Below, one piece after another: positions 46,921-55,239 of a stretch of DNA of 64,000 nucleotides (positions are counted from its first letter, which is position 1; the number at the start of each line of letters is the position of its first letter). Origin of the DNA: Pseudanabaena sp. Salubria-1 (GTDB lineage: Bacteria > Cyanobacteriota > Cyanobacteriia > Pseudanabaenales > Pseudanabaenaceae); NCBI GenBank assembly GCA_023336205.1, contig JALQCR010000037.1, positions 1 to 64,000 of the forward strand, in the 5' to 3' direction. The translations under genes and the position numbers were made by a program. The notes beneath the pieces were generated by a model. The model was not told the origin of the DNA. It saw nothing but the letters and a program-made list of their open reading frames with translations, and made no database searches.

Positions 46921-47685
46921 TTATCCCGCTAATGCATTGATGGGGTGGTGAAAATGTAATTGTGGAATAGGTTCTTTACACCTGTTCCACAGCCGCACTA
47001 CTTTGACGCAGTTTTGGGAGTCCTTATCTAGCCATTCGATAAATTCTCTATATTCCTTCATGATTGTCTGAGCGTCTGTATATGCTTCTCTCAGTATGTC
47101 AATCACCTCTACCGCCCAATAAGCATCGGTGATTTCGCTTTCGTAGGTCATATCTAGCCAGATATTATCCGTTGACTGGGTTAGCATCTCCATCGCCAGT
47201 GGCAATCGAGAGATCATTCCCCTCGCTTTTTTTGCTTCTTGACGCAAAAGCTGGTCAGATATGTAATCTACCGATGGGGGCAATTCTTTACCCAGTTCGC
47301 TTTCCACATCATCCCATACTTCACTGCTGACATCATGAATTAGGCACAACAGAAATTTCTCGGTTGCACCTAATTCTTCAAATTCGTCGTAGTACCATGA
47401 AGTACCAATCGGGTCTATTGGTATATAGGTTGTACGTTCCAAATCTGTCATTACTAATGGTAAAGGAAAGAACTGCTCGTCCACTAAATTCAGAAATTCA
47501 ATTTCTTTCTCGCTATAGTCTTCGGGTTTTGCAAAGGCTAAGCTGGCTGTGGTTTGCAGATATTTCTCTGGATAGTAATGCTGATATAATCGCAACATAT
47601 TTGCACGTTGCTGCATGGATTCAAGGTAATCGGCGGCTGTTTCAGATGTATGGGAACACATCCATTGGAATTTGGCTTTGTCCAT
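46921..47685 (-). CDS. Uncharacterised protein in the PRTRC cluster
   Basis: The 254-residue acidic, helical protein has TAADYLESMQQRANMLRLYQ, DLERTTYIPIDPIGTSWYYD, FLLCLIHDVSSEVWDDVESE, and WNRCKEPIPQLHFHHPINAL at the C-terminus. I see no catalytic motif or membrane segment. The position between PRTRC C and B is where clusters often carry the F-type gene, but I cannot confirm the match. Probably co-transcribed with its neighbours. Confidence 0.5.
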   Translation of the reverse strand: MDKAKFQWMCSHTSETAADYLESMQQRANMLRLYQHYYPEKYLQTTASLAFAKPEDYSEKEIEFLNLVDEQFFPLPLVMTDLERTTYIPIDPIGTSWYYDEFEELGATEKFLLCLIHDVSSEVWDDVESELGKELPPSVDYISDQLLRQEAKKARGMISRLPLAMEMLTQSTDNIWLDMTYESEITDAYWAVEVIDILREAYTDAQTIMKEYREFIEWLDKDSQNCVKVVRLWNRCKEPIPQLHFHHPINALAG

Positions 47686-47686
47686 T

Positions 47687-47938
47687 CTAGAATCCTCTGA
47701 TTACCGCAGGGGCAGCGATCGGGTGTGCCTTTTTTAAGTTGTCTAGCGATCGCTGCAATAAACAACTATTTTGCCTAGATAAAATTGTTGCTTCAGTAAA
47801 GTTTTCTAGCTCAATTTCACCGATTTCGATTAGTTGCTGTCCTTGACGCTCATGCTGCTCGATCTCCCATAGTATTTCTAGCAAGGGATTGATAAATTCA
47901 CTGGCTGTAATCAAACTGGTCAGGACTAGCTCGGACAT
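47687..47938 (-). CDS. Small uncharacterised helical protein
   Basis: The 83-residue protein (MSELVLTSLITASEFINPLL, EILWEIEQHERQGQQLIEIG) is predicted all-helical. It is packed one base from the next gene and two bases after PRTRC C, so it belongs to the same transcript. No family recognised. Confidence 0.5.
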   Translation of the reverse strand: MSELVLTSLITASEFINPLLEILWEIEQHERQGQQLIEIGEIELENFTEATILSRQNSCLLQRSLDNLKKAHPIAAPAVIRGF

Positions 47939-47940
47939 GC

Positions 47941-48150
47941 TTAGCCCTTTGGTCCTGCTTGTTTACAGATATCCACGAGGATATCTCCATTCGCTTGAAC
48001 TGTTCGCCGAATGTGTGAGTTTTTGATTCCTTCAAAATACTGACTAAGCGTAGCCTTGATTTGCTCATCACTGCTACCAATTTCGGGTGGCACTGGAATC
48101 GTTTGTCCTTCAACTTTGATGCTGTAGTTAGGTGTAGTGATTGTATTCAT
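47941..48150 (-). CDS. PRTRC system protein C-like
   Basis: This 69-residue protein ends in the typical basic, Gly-terminated tail (DILVDICKQAGPKG). It has the pattern YSIKVEGQTIPVPPEIGSSD then IKATLSQYFEGIKNSHIRRT, resembling the small PRTRC C family. It overlaps the upstream gene's stop by 4 bases. Assignment is based on size, cluster order and the C-terminal pattern. Function unknown. Confidence 0.6.
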   Translation of the reverse strand: MNTITTPNYSIKVEGQTIPVPPEIGSSDEQIKATLSQYFEGIKNSHIRRTVQANGDILVDICKQAGPKG

Positions 48151-48488
48151 AGTTGTAAAGTTTGTTGTAGAGCTTTAGAAGATGGATCTGTTTTTCTTGG
48201 CAAGATGGAAAATTCGGGCTTTGCAGGTAGTTTGTGTTCTTCCTCATCTGATGTATCGGGTTGAATTGGACAGGCTAGGTCACTCTCAGCATAGGCTCGG
48301 ATGATTTCTGCTAGTGGCTCTGGGATCGGCGTAAGCCCTGATAAGGCGATCGTGCGGATTAGTGGTCTTCCCAAGTCTCGGCAAATGGAAATAATCACCA
48401 GCCGTTCTGGTGATTGTTCGATTTCAGGTAAAATTTCAATGCATAACCGCAGTCGGCTTTGATCTAGGTCTATTGCTTCGTTGGTCAT
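48147..48488 (-). CDS. PRTRC E-like protein
   Basis: This protein of about 113 residues starts at ATG 48488 (MTNEAIDLDQSRLRLCIEIL); a GTG three codons earlier is possible. It contains LVIISICRDLGRPLIRTIAL, SGLTPIPEPLAEIIRAYAES, which fits PRTRC E proteins (strand-strand, LxGTPEEL-like, then a helix). A disordered acidic tail follows. It is the first gene after a strong hairpin and overlaps the downstream C-like gene by 4 bases. Confidence 0.45.
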   Translation of the reverse strand: MTNEAIDLDQSRLRLCIEILPEIEQSPERLVIISICRDLGRPLIRTIALSGLTPIPEPLAEIIRAYAESDLACPIQPDTSDEEEHKLPAKPEFSILPRKTDPSSKALQQTLQL

Positions 48489-48586
48489 GATTTTCACGCT
48501 GTTTAACTTATACGCTTTTACACAAGCACTGGCGCTAGCCTATTTGTTCTAAAAATTCACAGTGTCGGACTTCCCTATTGTAAAAA

Positions 48587-48620
48587 AAAGTAAAACCCTC
48601 ACAGTGAGGATTTTACTTTT
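48587..48620 (-). terminator. Strong hairpin terminator
   Basis: AAAGTAAAAcCCTCAC pairs with GTGAGGaTTTTACTTT around a 1-3 base loop, with A/T runs on both outer sides. It lies 3 bp after the stop of the minus-strand gene at 48624 and upstream of the PRTRC E-like gene. The T-run on both strands would allow termination in either direction. Confidence 0.75.
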
Positions 48621-48623
48621 TAC

Positions 48624-49052
48624 TTAGGCTGCATTTTCCATCCGTCGTGGTTGGGATTTGATGCCAACGGGGATAGGACTGTGCGAAGGGAAAACTCGCA
48701 GACGATCTTCTGTAAACACCCGAAACTTCGCTGTATGATTCTTGCCGCTATTATTCGCAACCAGATAAACTCTTGCGTCAACGATCGCTTCAATTGTCGC
48801 ATCGGGCATTTCTGGTCGTGGATATAATGGGAACTCAGCGCTGCGCTCCTGTAAGAATAATTCCACAAGACTCGTAAACTTTTGCTTAGCTTGGAGAATG
48901 TCGATACCAACAATCAGCTTGGCTCTAGACCATGTTACAAATGCTTGTTGCTCCACGCTGTCGCTGCTCTTGGGTTTGCAACTCCATTGAGCACCATGCT
49001 TCGATACTCGTGGCAATAGTAAACATTGATAGCCTTTATGTGAGTAAATCAT
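48624..49052 (-). CDS. Uncharacterised protein downstream of ssb
   Basis: The protein has about 142 residues. The start is taken at ATG 49052 (MIYSHKGYQCLLLPRVSKHG), which has AGAAGG five bases upstream; a longer frame from 49118 has none. Further segments: AFVTWSRAKLIVGIDILQAK, FTSLVELFLQERSAE, VDARVYLVANNSGKNHTAKF. No known motif. It lies between ssb and the PRTRC E-like gene, bounded by a hairpin on each side. Confidence 0.5.
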   Translation of the reverse strand: MIYSHKGYQCLLLPRVSKHGAQWSCKPKSSDSVEQQAFVTWSRAKLIVGIDILQAKQKFTSLVELFLQERSAEFPLYPRPEMPDATIEAIVDARVYLVANNSGKNHTAKFRVFTEDRLRVFPSHSPIPVGIKSQPRRMENAA

Positions 49053-49156
49053 CGTAACCTTCTTTTCATCTAGTTGGGCATGAACTTCAAGCGATAGCGA
49101 TAAAAAAAGAACAAACATTCGCTTGCGGCAAATATTTGTTTTTTTTCAGAGTAGTT

Positions 49157-49197
49157 GTTTCAGAGAGAGGATTAGCAAGGTAAATTCTCTCTGAAAC
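49157..49197 (-). other. Intergenic hairpin after ssb
   Basis: GTTTCAGAGAGA at 49157 pairs perfectly with TCTCTCTGAAAC ending at 49197 (12-bp stem, 17-base loop). It starts about 7 bp beyond the ssb stop codon. No T-run follows on the ssb (minus) strand, so it may stabilise mRNA ends or attenuate rather than be a classical terminator. Confidence 0.6.
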
Positions 49198-49203
49198 AGT
49201 TAG

Positions 49204-49617
49204 CTAAAAATCATCATCGTATGCAGCAGTTGGCTCATATTCTTCATCAGCAGCATCGGCAATCTTTCGCTCAACATCAATAAAGTTAAGAGATTGGGCG
49301 CTGATGACAGTACGTGCATGATGCTTCTTATCTTTCTTGGATTGATATTCTTCTGGTTGGGATAGTACTCCCACTACTTCCACAAAACGTCCTGACTGAG
49401 CACGTTCTTCGGCATACTGGGCTGTACCATTCCAACATACGACTTTCACCCAAAGTGGCTCTTGGTCGATCCAATTGCCATCTTTATCTCTGCGAGGTTT
49501 GGGCTGCACAGCAAGGCTAAAGTCCAATACATCCTTACCGCTAGTTTTAGTTTGACGGACTGCGGAGACAGTGCCAATATAGCCAGAGAGAACTACGGAA
49601 TTTGTTGAATTACACAT
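49204..49617 (-). CDS. ssb: Single-stranded DNA-binding protein
   Basis: The 137-residue OB-fold protein has STNSVVLSGYIGTVSAVRQT, LDFSLAVQPKPRRDKDGN, WVKVVCWNGTAQYAEERA and GRFVEVVGVLSQPEEYQSK. The acidic C-terminal tip DDDF is the protein-interaction tail of SSB. It is somewhat shorter and more divergent than chromosomal SSB, which fits an accessory-element copy. Its neighbours are a Sak4-like ATPase and PRTRC genes, pointing to element replication or recombination. Confidence 0.88.
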   Translation of the reverse strand: MCNSTNSVVLSGYIGTVSAVRQTKTSGKDVLDFSLAVQPKPRRDKDGNWIDQEPLWVKVVCWNGTAQYAEERAQSGRFVEVVGVLSQPEEYQSKKDKKHHARTVISAQSLNFIDVERKIADAADEEYEPTAAYDDDF

Positions 49618-49684
49618 CGATTTATACCTGTTTAGGAATCACTTCATGAGCTTCTACGCGATAGCGTTTCCGTTCCCATAAATG

Positions 49685-49722
49685 CCATAACTCTCTAGAA
49701 ATTATTTACTAGAGAGTTATGG
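49685..49722 (-). other. Perfect intergenic hairpin between the ATPase and ssb genes
   Basis: CCATAACTCTCTAG (49685-49698) pairs perfectly with CTAGAGAGTTATGG (49709-49722): a 14-bp stem with a 10-base AT loop. It lies 12 bp after the ATPase stop on the minus strand. There is no long T-run. Confidence 0.65.
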
Positions 49723-49734
49723 TTGGCTTTAAAT

Positions 49735-50964
49735 CTAGAATTCAAGCTGAGTGTTAATATCACTGGCAATCAGGGAATATTGTCCTGGGTGTCTAGACGA
49801 TGAGATGTCGATCAAGTTTTGAGCAAGTTCAACTGCATATCCTTTTACGCCCAGCCATTCACGCATTAAGGCTTCGCACACTTCTTTAATTTGCAATGCG
49901 GTCATGTTTTCACTGCTGAATTTGGGCTTTTGTCCAGTGGCATCAGATCCATACAAGTCGATGCTTGCTTCAATCACTTTGCCCGTTGGTTGTTGAGTCA
50001 CAGCTAAAAGTGCTTTAAATGCTGCTTTGGCTGGGTTATCTTGTCTGCTGATCGCAGGTTGAGTGGATGGTTGAACATTAGGACTAGGAATATTAGTCTC
50101 AATGACTGTGGCAACATGACCATTAGTACTGGCGATCGCGGCGACGTGACCGTTGGTACTAGCAATTGGGGCAACATTGTCGTTGCTGGCAACTGCGGCG
50201 ATCGCATAGGCAGGTTGCTCCTGTCCTGCATATATTGCTGGTACAACATTAGGTATAGCTATATCCCTTGGGGCAACTGTCGCAGCTTGGCTAGGGGAAG
50301 ATGTGTCATTCAACCAATTCTGAACAATCTCTGCAAATTTCTTGCCTGGCTTGGGATAGATGCCACTGCTGATTTCAGGACATCTGCTTTTGGAGATCAT
50401 CAAGGTATTCTGGTCGTCCAATAATCCACAAATGTCTAGTTCGTATTCACTGCCTTCCTTTTGAATTGGGGCTGTACCAATCTTGCGAACACTGGTCATT
50501 TTCTGTTTGCCAGAAATTTCGGTGGCTCCATATTCATATTCGATTTTTGAACGCATCGTGGCGATGATGTGGCAGCTTGAACTGATGATTTTGTCCCATA
50601 GTTGGCGTTCTATGGGGCGGACTTTTGCCCAGTTGCGGACATCGCTGCCAACTACGTCTAGTTCCGCGTACCATGCATGGGATAGGGAGTCGATAATCAG
50701 GTAATCAAATCCTGATTCTTCGGCACTTTCAATCGCGTTGTAGTATTGGCTTGGTCCGAATTTGCTTAGTTCGAGTACCTCGAAGTTAAACAAGTTGCCA
50801 TACTTGCGGCTTGAACCATGTTCGGTGTCAATCAATCCAATTCTTTTGCCCATGCATGATGCTAGTTGCAGGGCTGTGTAGGTTTTGCCACATCCTGGTG
50901 GACCATATAGAGCCATCCGTAGTTTGATGTTTTCTTTGGTCGCTTTCTGAAATGAGTAAGTCAT
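49735..50964 (-). CDS. RecA-fold ATPase (Sak4-like/AAA_24)
   Basis: The 409-residue protein has Walker A ALYGPPGCGKTYTALQLA near the N-terminus, LIDTEHGSSRKYGN, Walker B DYLIIDSLSHAWYAELD and a sensor-like IIATMRSKIEYEYG. This is the pattern of phage Sak4-type single-strand annealing/recombination ATPases. Residues about 230-320 form a low-complexity Ala/Pro/Asn linker with a repeated STNGHVA motif. The C-terminal 90 residues are a separate small domain. Its neighbour is ssb, the usual partner of annealing proteins. Confidence 0.8.
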   Translation of the reverse strand: MTYSFQKATKENIKLRMALYGPPGCGKTYTALQLASCMGKRIGLIDTEHGSSRKYGNLFNFEVLELSKFGPSQYYNAIESAEESGFDYLIIDSLSHAWYAELDVVGSDVRNWAKVRPIERQLWDKIISSSCHIIATMRSKIEYEYGATEISGKQKMTSVRKIGTAPIQKEGSEYELDICGLLDDQNTLMISKSRCPEISSGIYPKPGKKFAEIVQNWLNDTSSPSQAATVAPRDIAIPNVVPAIYAGQEQPAYAIAAVASNDNVAPIASTNGHVAAIASTNGHVATVIETNIPSPNVQPSTQPAISRQDNPAKAAFKALLAVTQQPTGKVIEASIDLYGSDATGQKPKFSSENMTALQIKEVCEALMREWLGVKGYAVELAQNLIDISSSRHPGQYSLIASDINTQLEF

Positions 50965-51001
50965 AGGTAATTTTCCTTATATGTAAATATCAATGGATTT
51001 C

Positions 51002-51057
51002 TTCTAGAGAGCCTCGCTAGAGGACTGATGCAATCCTCTATGCGTGACTTTCTAGAA
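51002..51057 (-). other. Intergenic hairpin upstream of the Sak4-like gene
   Basis: TAGAGGA (51018-51024) pairs with TCCTCTA (51034-51040), flanked by two TTCTAGA copies at 51002-51008 and 51050-51056 that can extend the structure. It lies between the VWA-gene stop and the ATPase start. Confidence 0.5.
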
Positions 51058-51061
51058 TTGG

Positions 51062-52516
51062 TTAGATCGTGAAAAGGCTTTCTATTTCTGAGTCGTCGTT
51101 GAGATTGTCTATCGTGGTGTAGCGATCGCACAGATCGCCAATCGTTGCCTCGGCAGTGGAAAGATTGCCACTGGTAATCAGGATGCCGTAGCAACTAAAT
51201 TCATACTTTTTCTTGGCTTGTTGCCACTGTTCTATAAAGTCCTCTGATGGTGTGTCTAGTCCATCGGTAATTAGCACGACATCGGCTTTTCGAGATTTTT
51301 CATGCTGTTTAATGGACTCTAATGCTCCCGTCAAGGCGGCGGTAAAGCTCGTACCATTGCCGTTGTAGAATTTTTCGATACAGTCAAGTACGCGATTGGG
51401 ATCTGGTGCGGTTCCTGCAAAATCATCTGTCCGCTCAACTCTTTCCGTGAAGTGCAAAATACGGCAATGGCGCTTTTGCATTACGGCGATACTCAGTAAT
51501 GCTAGGGCTACGGCTTTACTCCAAATCTCGGCGCTTCCTGCCATTGAGCCACTAGAATCCAGACAGATGACAATTGGTCCTTTGGCTAGTGGTTCGCGGC
51601 TAATTAGTTCGCGTTGCAGTAGTGAGCGTTCGATGAAACCTTGGGCAAATACAGGAAACAGGGCGGGAATTGTGAGCTTGACTAGTTCACAGGGTAATAA
51701 CCTTGTTAAGTCATTGCCAGTAGTTACACCGACCATTTCTGTTCGTCCTTCAATCACTTTGGAGCGCTGCATCTTGGCAGCGATCGCGATTTTCTTGCCC
51801 GCAAGTTGGGCGATCGCTTGTAATTTGGGTGCTGCTTGCAGTCTTTGCGCTAGTTGCAGTTTGTCCGCAACTTTTAATTTTTCTTCGGTCGTGCGATCGC
51901 CGCCACCACCAAGAGCAGCTAGGCTTTCTTCCATAATTTCTAGATCGGCTTCGGCTCTCGCTATACCAATGATTAAGGCGGCTCCTATTTTTGTCTCGGT
52001 AATTGAGTCAGCATAGTCTTCACAGGCTTTTCGGGTAGCGATACCTTTTTGCTTCAATCCTTGCACCATTTGCATGAGTTCAGTGGTGGGCGGTTGTCCT
52101 GCTAGCATTTCAAAGAGGCCCCGAATTTGCTTTCTGATTAGCTCAGGGTCTTCTAATCGTCGATCTGGCTCTGGTAACATCTCAGCGATCGCTTTGCAGA
52201 TTGCGGTTGTACCGATTCCTGCAAGAAATTCATCGCCATTTAGTCGGTTGCTAAATTGCTGAAAAGCTTCTAGCTCGGTCATTTGTTGGTGAATGGCAAT
52301 CCAGATTTTGTTTTCTGGCTTGATGTCACTGTCAGCAATTCGGTTAGGCAGGCGATCGTACAGGCGGTGATAGGTTTCATCAGTGAATGCGTCGAAGTTA
52401 TAAATTTTTGTCTCGCCTTCGATGATTACTTCACATAGTCGCTCTGAGCCTTCTTTGAAATCTCGCGCACAAATCTCTGTCCATTTCGGGACTACATATA
52501 CTAATTGAGATTGCAT
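51062..52516 (-). CDS. von Willebrand factor A-domain protein (ViaA-like partner)
   Basis: The 484-residue protein has a C-terminal VWA domain with a complete MIDAS motif: ICLDSSGSMAGSAEIW (about residue 318), GNGTSFTAALTGALESI and VVLITDGLDTP. The N-terminal 300 residues are helical, with a Gly/Thr-rich patch. It directly follows a MoxR/RavA-type AAA+ gene on the same strand; such ATPase-VWA pairs act as chaperones or complex-remodelling machines in a metal-dependent way. The target here is unknown. Confidence 0.85.
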   Translation of the reverse strand: MQSQLVYVVPKWTEICARDFKEGSERLCEVIIEGETKIYNFDAFTDETYHRLYDRLPNRIADSDIKPENKIWIAIHQQMTELEAFQQFSNRLNGDEFLAGIGTTAICKAIAEMLPEPDRRLEDPELIRKQIRGLFEMLAGQPPTTELMQMVQGLKQKGIATRKACEDYADSITETKIGAALIIGIARAEADLEIMEESLAALGGGGDRTTEEKLKVADKLQLAQRLQAAPKLQAIAQLAGKKIAIAAKMQRSKVIEGRTEMVGVTTGNDLTRLLPCELVKLTIPALFPVFAQGFIERSLLQRELISREPLAKGPIVICLDSSGSMAGSAEIWSKAVALALLSIAVMQKRHCRILHFTERVERTDDFAGTAPDPNRVLDCIEKFYNGNGTSFTAALTGALESIKQHEKSRKADVVLITDGLDTPSEDFIEQWQQAKKKYEFSCYGILITSGNLSTAEATIGDLCDRYTTIDNLNDDSEIESLFTI

Positions 52517-52546
52517 ATTTTAGTTCTGGTTATTGAATTGGGTTTT

Positions 52547-52573
52547 AAAGGGAGCGTAATTCACGCTCCCTTT
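52547..52573 (-). terminator. Perfect hairpin between the MoxR and VWA genes
   Basis: AAAGGGAGCGT (52547-52557) pairs perfectly with ACGCTCCCTTT (52563-52573) around AATTC. The GC-rich 11-bp stem is followed on the minus strand by AAAACCC, without a long T-run. It probably attenuates read-through from the ATPase gene into the VWA gene. Confidence 0.6.
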
Positions 52574-52583
52574 AACGTTGTCT

Positions 52584-53798
52584 CTATGCTCCGTACAAAA
52601 TCTCGCTGACTTTGGCTAGCAATGGTTTTTTCTTCGATTCGATTTCAAGCACGACTTGCTGGGCTTTCTTAGCTTTGTGTGGATACTGAGTAATCATGCT
52701 TTGTAGCCGATCTGTCATATTTCGCAGATCTGACAAGACTCCTGTGCCTTCGGTTGCCCAGTTTTCTTTCTCCTGTTTTGTACCGAAAGCTGGACAGGTT
52801 CCTAGTTGGGCGATCGCTTCAGTGATCGCTATCAAGGTTTCCTGTGCTTGAATGTTTAGGGGATTTCCGACCTTGGCGACGATCTTGGCGATCGCAGTCT
52901 TTTCTCTAGGATGATTCCAGATGACGTGGTTGAGAATCTCAAATGAGTCTTCGCTTACTTCTGTTTCTCCTTGTAAGAAGGCGTAAGCTCTCAAAATCAT
53001 CACCATCTGCACATATTTTCTGGTGCTTGCCACAAAGTTTTCTTTCTTGAATTCCCGTTGCAGCTCGACTAGAGAATCGACTACTTGACTGGTGAATGGT
53101 AGTTTCTGCACTTGTGTCTGCATCTGCTCCAGTTCACCTAAGCTCAGTACGGTTGTGACTTTGGGGGCGATCGCGTTGCCTGTCTTGCGTAATAGCAATG
53201 TTCTCAGGTCTTCATCACCTAAGTAATCAACCATGTACCGCAAACTCAACCGATCCCAAAATGCTCCGTCTTCTTCACCATCCAGTAATTCATTGGAGCA
53301 GCCAATCATGGTGATCAATGGTGATTGCAGTTTAATTTTACCGTTTAGGAATTCGCGTTCGTTCATCAGTCCCAGTGCTGAATTGCGAACAATGCTGTTA
53401 GCTTTGCCAATTTCATCCATTAGGGCTAAGTGCGCTTCAGGTAGCATAGCTTCGGTATCGCGGACGAATTTGCCTTTCTGTAATTCCGCAAGGTCGGGCG
53501 CTCCCAATACTTCTTCAGCAACGGTGGTTTTAGTCATCAGGTAATGAAAGAATGTCGTTCCTGATATTGCGTCTGAGACTGCTTTGGCAAGTTCGGTTTT
53601 GCCTGTGCCTGGTTGTCCGCCCAAAAAGACGTGCATCTTGGCAAGGAGTCCCACCATAATCAGGTCGATCGCTTCGCTGCGATCTAAGTACACGACTTTC
53701 AATTCTTCACGGAGTTGTTGCAGTTTAACTGTAGGTGCTACTGATGGTGTTGTTGCTTTTACTTTGCCATTGGTCTGCGCTATATCTGTTGCTATCAT
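52584..53798 (-). CDS. MoxR/RavA-type AAA+ ATPase
   Basis: The ATPase has about 404 residues. The start is placed at ATG 53798 (MIATDIAQTNGKVKATTPS) because GAGAGAAAA precedes it; a frame from 53891 would read through a hairpin and the previous gene's stop. Walker A FLGGQPGTGKTELAKAV, Walker B LALMDEIGKANSIVRNS, MIGCSNELLDGEEDGAFWDR and sensor features match the MoxR family. It forms an ATPase/VWA pair with the next gene. Confidence 0.88.
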   Translation of the reverse strand: MIATDIAQTNGKVKATTPSVAPTVKLQQLREELKVVYLDRSEAIDLIMVGLLAKMHVFLGGQPGTGKTELAKAVSDAISGTTFFHYLMTKTTVAEEVLGAPDLAELQKGKFVRDTEAMLPEAHLALMDEIGKANSIVRNSALGLMNEREFLNGKIKLQSPLITMIGCSNELLDGEEDGAFWDRLSLRYMVDYLGDEDLRTLLLRKTGNAIAPKVTTVLSLGELEQMQTQVQKLPFTSQVVDSLVELQREFKKENFVASTRKYVQMVMILRAYAFLQGETEVSEDSFEILNHVIWNHPREKTAIAKIVAKVGNPLNIQAQETLIAITEAIAQLGTCPAFGTKQEKENWATEGTGVLSDLRNMTDRLQSMITQYPHKAKKAQQVVLEIESKKKPLLAKVSEILYGA

Positions 53799-53836
53799 TT
53801 TGATTTTCTCTCTATTTTTAAAGAAGTTTTGTGGTT

Positions 53837-53868
53837 GCTTAGGAATAGCTGATTTGCTACTCCTAAGC
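53837..53868 (-). other. Intergenic hairpin upstream of the MoxR gene
   Basis: GCTTAGGAaTAGC pairs with GCTAcTCCTAAGC, a 13-bp stem with one mismatch and a 6-base loop. It lies 7 bp past the stop of the 353-residue gene at 53875 and 39 bp before the MoxR start. Confidence 0.6.
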
Positions 53869-53874
53869 TCTTCG

Positions 53875-54936
53875 CTAGAAGCCGATATCAAATAGGTTGT
53901 CTTCGATATCAGCTTCTGGATCGGGATCTATGCTGGTTTCTTCCTGAAGTGTTTCTGCTTCTGGTTGTTGTTCAGGAATGGTAGGAGGATCGGTTGGTTT
54001 TACTTCAGTTTTTGTGGAAGCTGTGGTTGCCATTCCATTGAGGGCTTCCACACAACGTTGTTTTAGTTGGGCAAGTTTATCGGTCAGGGTGTCAGAGCGA
54101 AATTGTAATAACTCTGATAGCATCTTGGTTTTGTCTTCTACTGCTCGATATACTCGCAGTTGGTTTTGCAGGGTGCTGCCTTTGGTTTCTGATGCTTTCT
54201 GCGGATCTAGCAGGTCGTCTAGGTATCCTGACATGGCCTGTACTTCTTTCTCTAGGGATTGCCTCGCGATGATGTCCATGTCGCCGATTCCTGCGATCGG
54301 CATCCAGCGCATATAGTTCTCCCTATGGATTAGGGGTAGCAATTCCCGAAATGCTTTCAGTTCTGTCCTAAACCGACGGGCGACAAAGTATGTGCCGCCT
54401 TTTTCTCGAAATGGAACTCCAGACTTTTTGACAAATTCAGTCAGCATGGCGCGGATTTCTTTGCTGGTGATCTCTTGACTCCATGCATACCATTTGTCAA
54501 AGGTGGCTTTGGCACTTGTAATCAGTGATTCATATTCGCTACTCCAGTCTTCTTGTTTCCAATTGGTTGACTCGTTGCTTTTGTCAAAGCTATAGGATGC
54601 GAGTTGGCTATAGCGGAGCTTTTTGTCTTTCTCATTCTTGTTCTCTATGACAAATCCATAAACTAATACGCCGTTATTCGAGATTGGACGGATTAGGAGG
54701 TTTTGATTGCTCAACTGGGTTTTTGTTTTAGTGTGAGCGTTTTTGAAGGCGCTCAGTTTGTTGGGACTTTCAGGCAAATATCCGAAGTCTAGGTTGACTT
54801 GTTGGGCTGCTTGCTTCAGTGTTTGTTCGCTCAGTCGAGTTTCAGCACAAATTGACCATGCAATCAAGTCTCCTAAGTACTCGGCTCCTTTGTCGATCAG
54901 AGCTTGCTGTGTAGCAATCATTGCTGTTGTATTCAT
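53875..54936 (-). CDS. Uncharacterised protein upstream of the MoxR-VWA pair
   Basis: The 353-residue protein begins MNTTAMIATQQALIDKGAEY. It has a middle part with QEITSKEIRAMLTEFVKKSG, GGTYFVARRFRTELKAFREL, and a long helical segment (LRVYRAVEDKTKMLSELLQF). The acidic Pro/Glu-rich C-terminal tail resembles the tip of SSB (DNLFDIGF). I recognise no catalytic motif. Gene order makes it a third component of the MoxR-VWA module. Confidence 0.55.
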   Translation of the reverse strand: MNTTAMIATQQALIDKGAEYLGDLIAWSICAETRLSEQTLKQAAQQVNLDFGYLPESPNKLSAFKNAHTKTKTQLSNQNLLIRPISNNGVLVYGFVIENKNEKDKKLRYSQLASYSFDKSNESTNWKQEDWSSEYESLITSAKATFDKWYAWSQEITSKEIRAMLTEFVKKSGVPFREKGGTYFVARRFRTELKAFRELLPLIHRENYMRWMPIAGIGDMDIIARQSLEKEVQAMSGYLDDLLDPQKASETKGSTLQNQLRVYRAVEDKTKMLSELLQFRSDTLTDKLAQLKQRCVEALNGMATTASTKTEVKPTDPPTIPEQQPEAETLQEETSIDPDPEADIEDNLFDIGF

Positions 54937-55007
54937 TGTTTTAAATTTTGGCTATTGGTTTGTTTTGTTGAATATTGGTTTGTTGATTGGCTAATCGCTA
55001 AAAGCTT

Positions 55008-55178
55008 CTAAGCACTCTTCGGCTTTTTATGCCAATACTTGCGCTGACGGCGAGTTTGCCAGTGAATTTGTGGATGCTTTTCTTCGATGTGATGATGCTC
55101 TGGTTGGATGGCGATCGCTAATAGCAACAGCCCGCACAAGATACTTTTGGTTCTATGTAATGTCATATTTATTTCCAT
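55008..55178 (-). CDS. Small protein with a signal-like N-terminus
   Basis: A 56-codon frame from ATG 55178 (or ATG 55166, 52 codons) reads MTLHRTKSILCGLLLLAIAI, QPEHHHIEEKHPQIHWQTRR, QRKYWHKKPKSA. It has a hydrophobic stretch after two positive charges and a His-rich, strongly basic tail. GGAA lies before the second ATG. It fills an otherwise empty 300-bp gap in the same orientation as its neighbours. No family recognised. Confidence 0.45.
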   Translation of the reverse strand: MEINMTLHRTKSILCGLLLLAIAIQPEHHHIEEKHPQIHWQTRRQRKYWHKKPKSA

Positions 55179-55212
55179 AAAAAAGTAGCCTCCCGATTGA
55201 AATCAGGAGGCT
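55176..55212 (-). terminator. Rho-independent terminator of the 167-residue gene
   Basis: AGCCTCCCGAT and ATCAGGAGGCT (55187-55212) form an 11-bp stem with one mismatch. On the minus strand it is followed by ACTTTTTTATGG (55186-55175), a proper T-run. It lies 28 bp beyond the stop of the gene at 55240. Confidence 0.8.
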
Positions 55213-55239
55213 TTTGGGTGGTTAGAATCGTTGCAAGTT

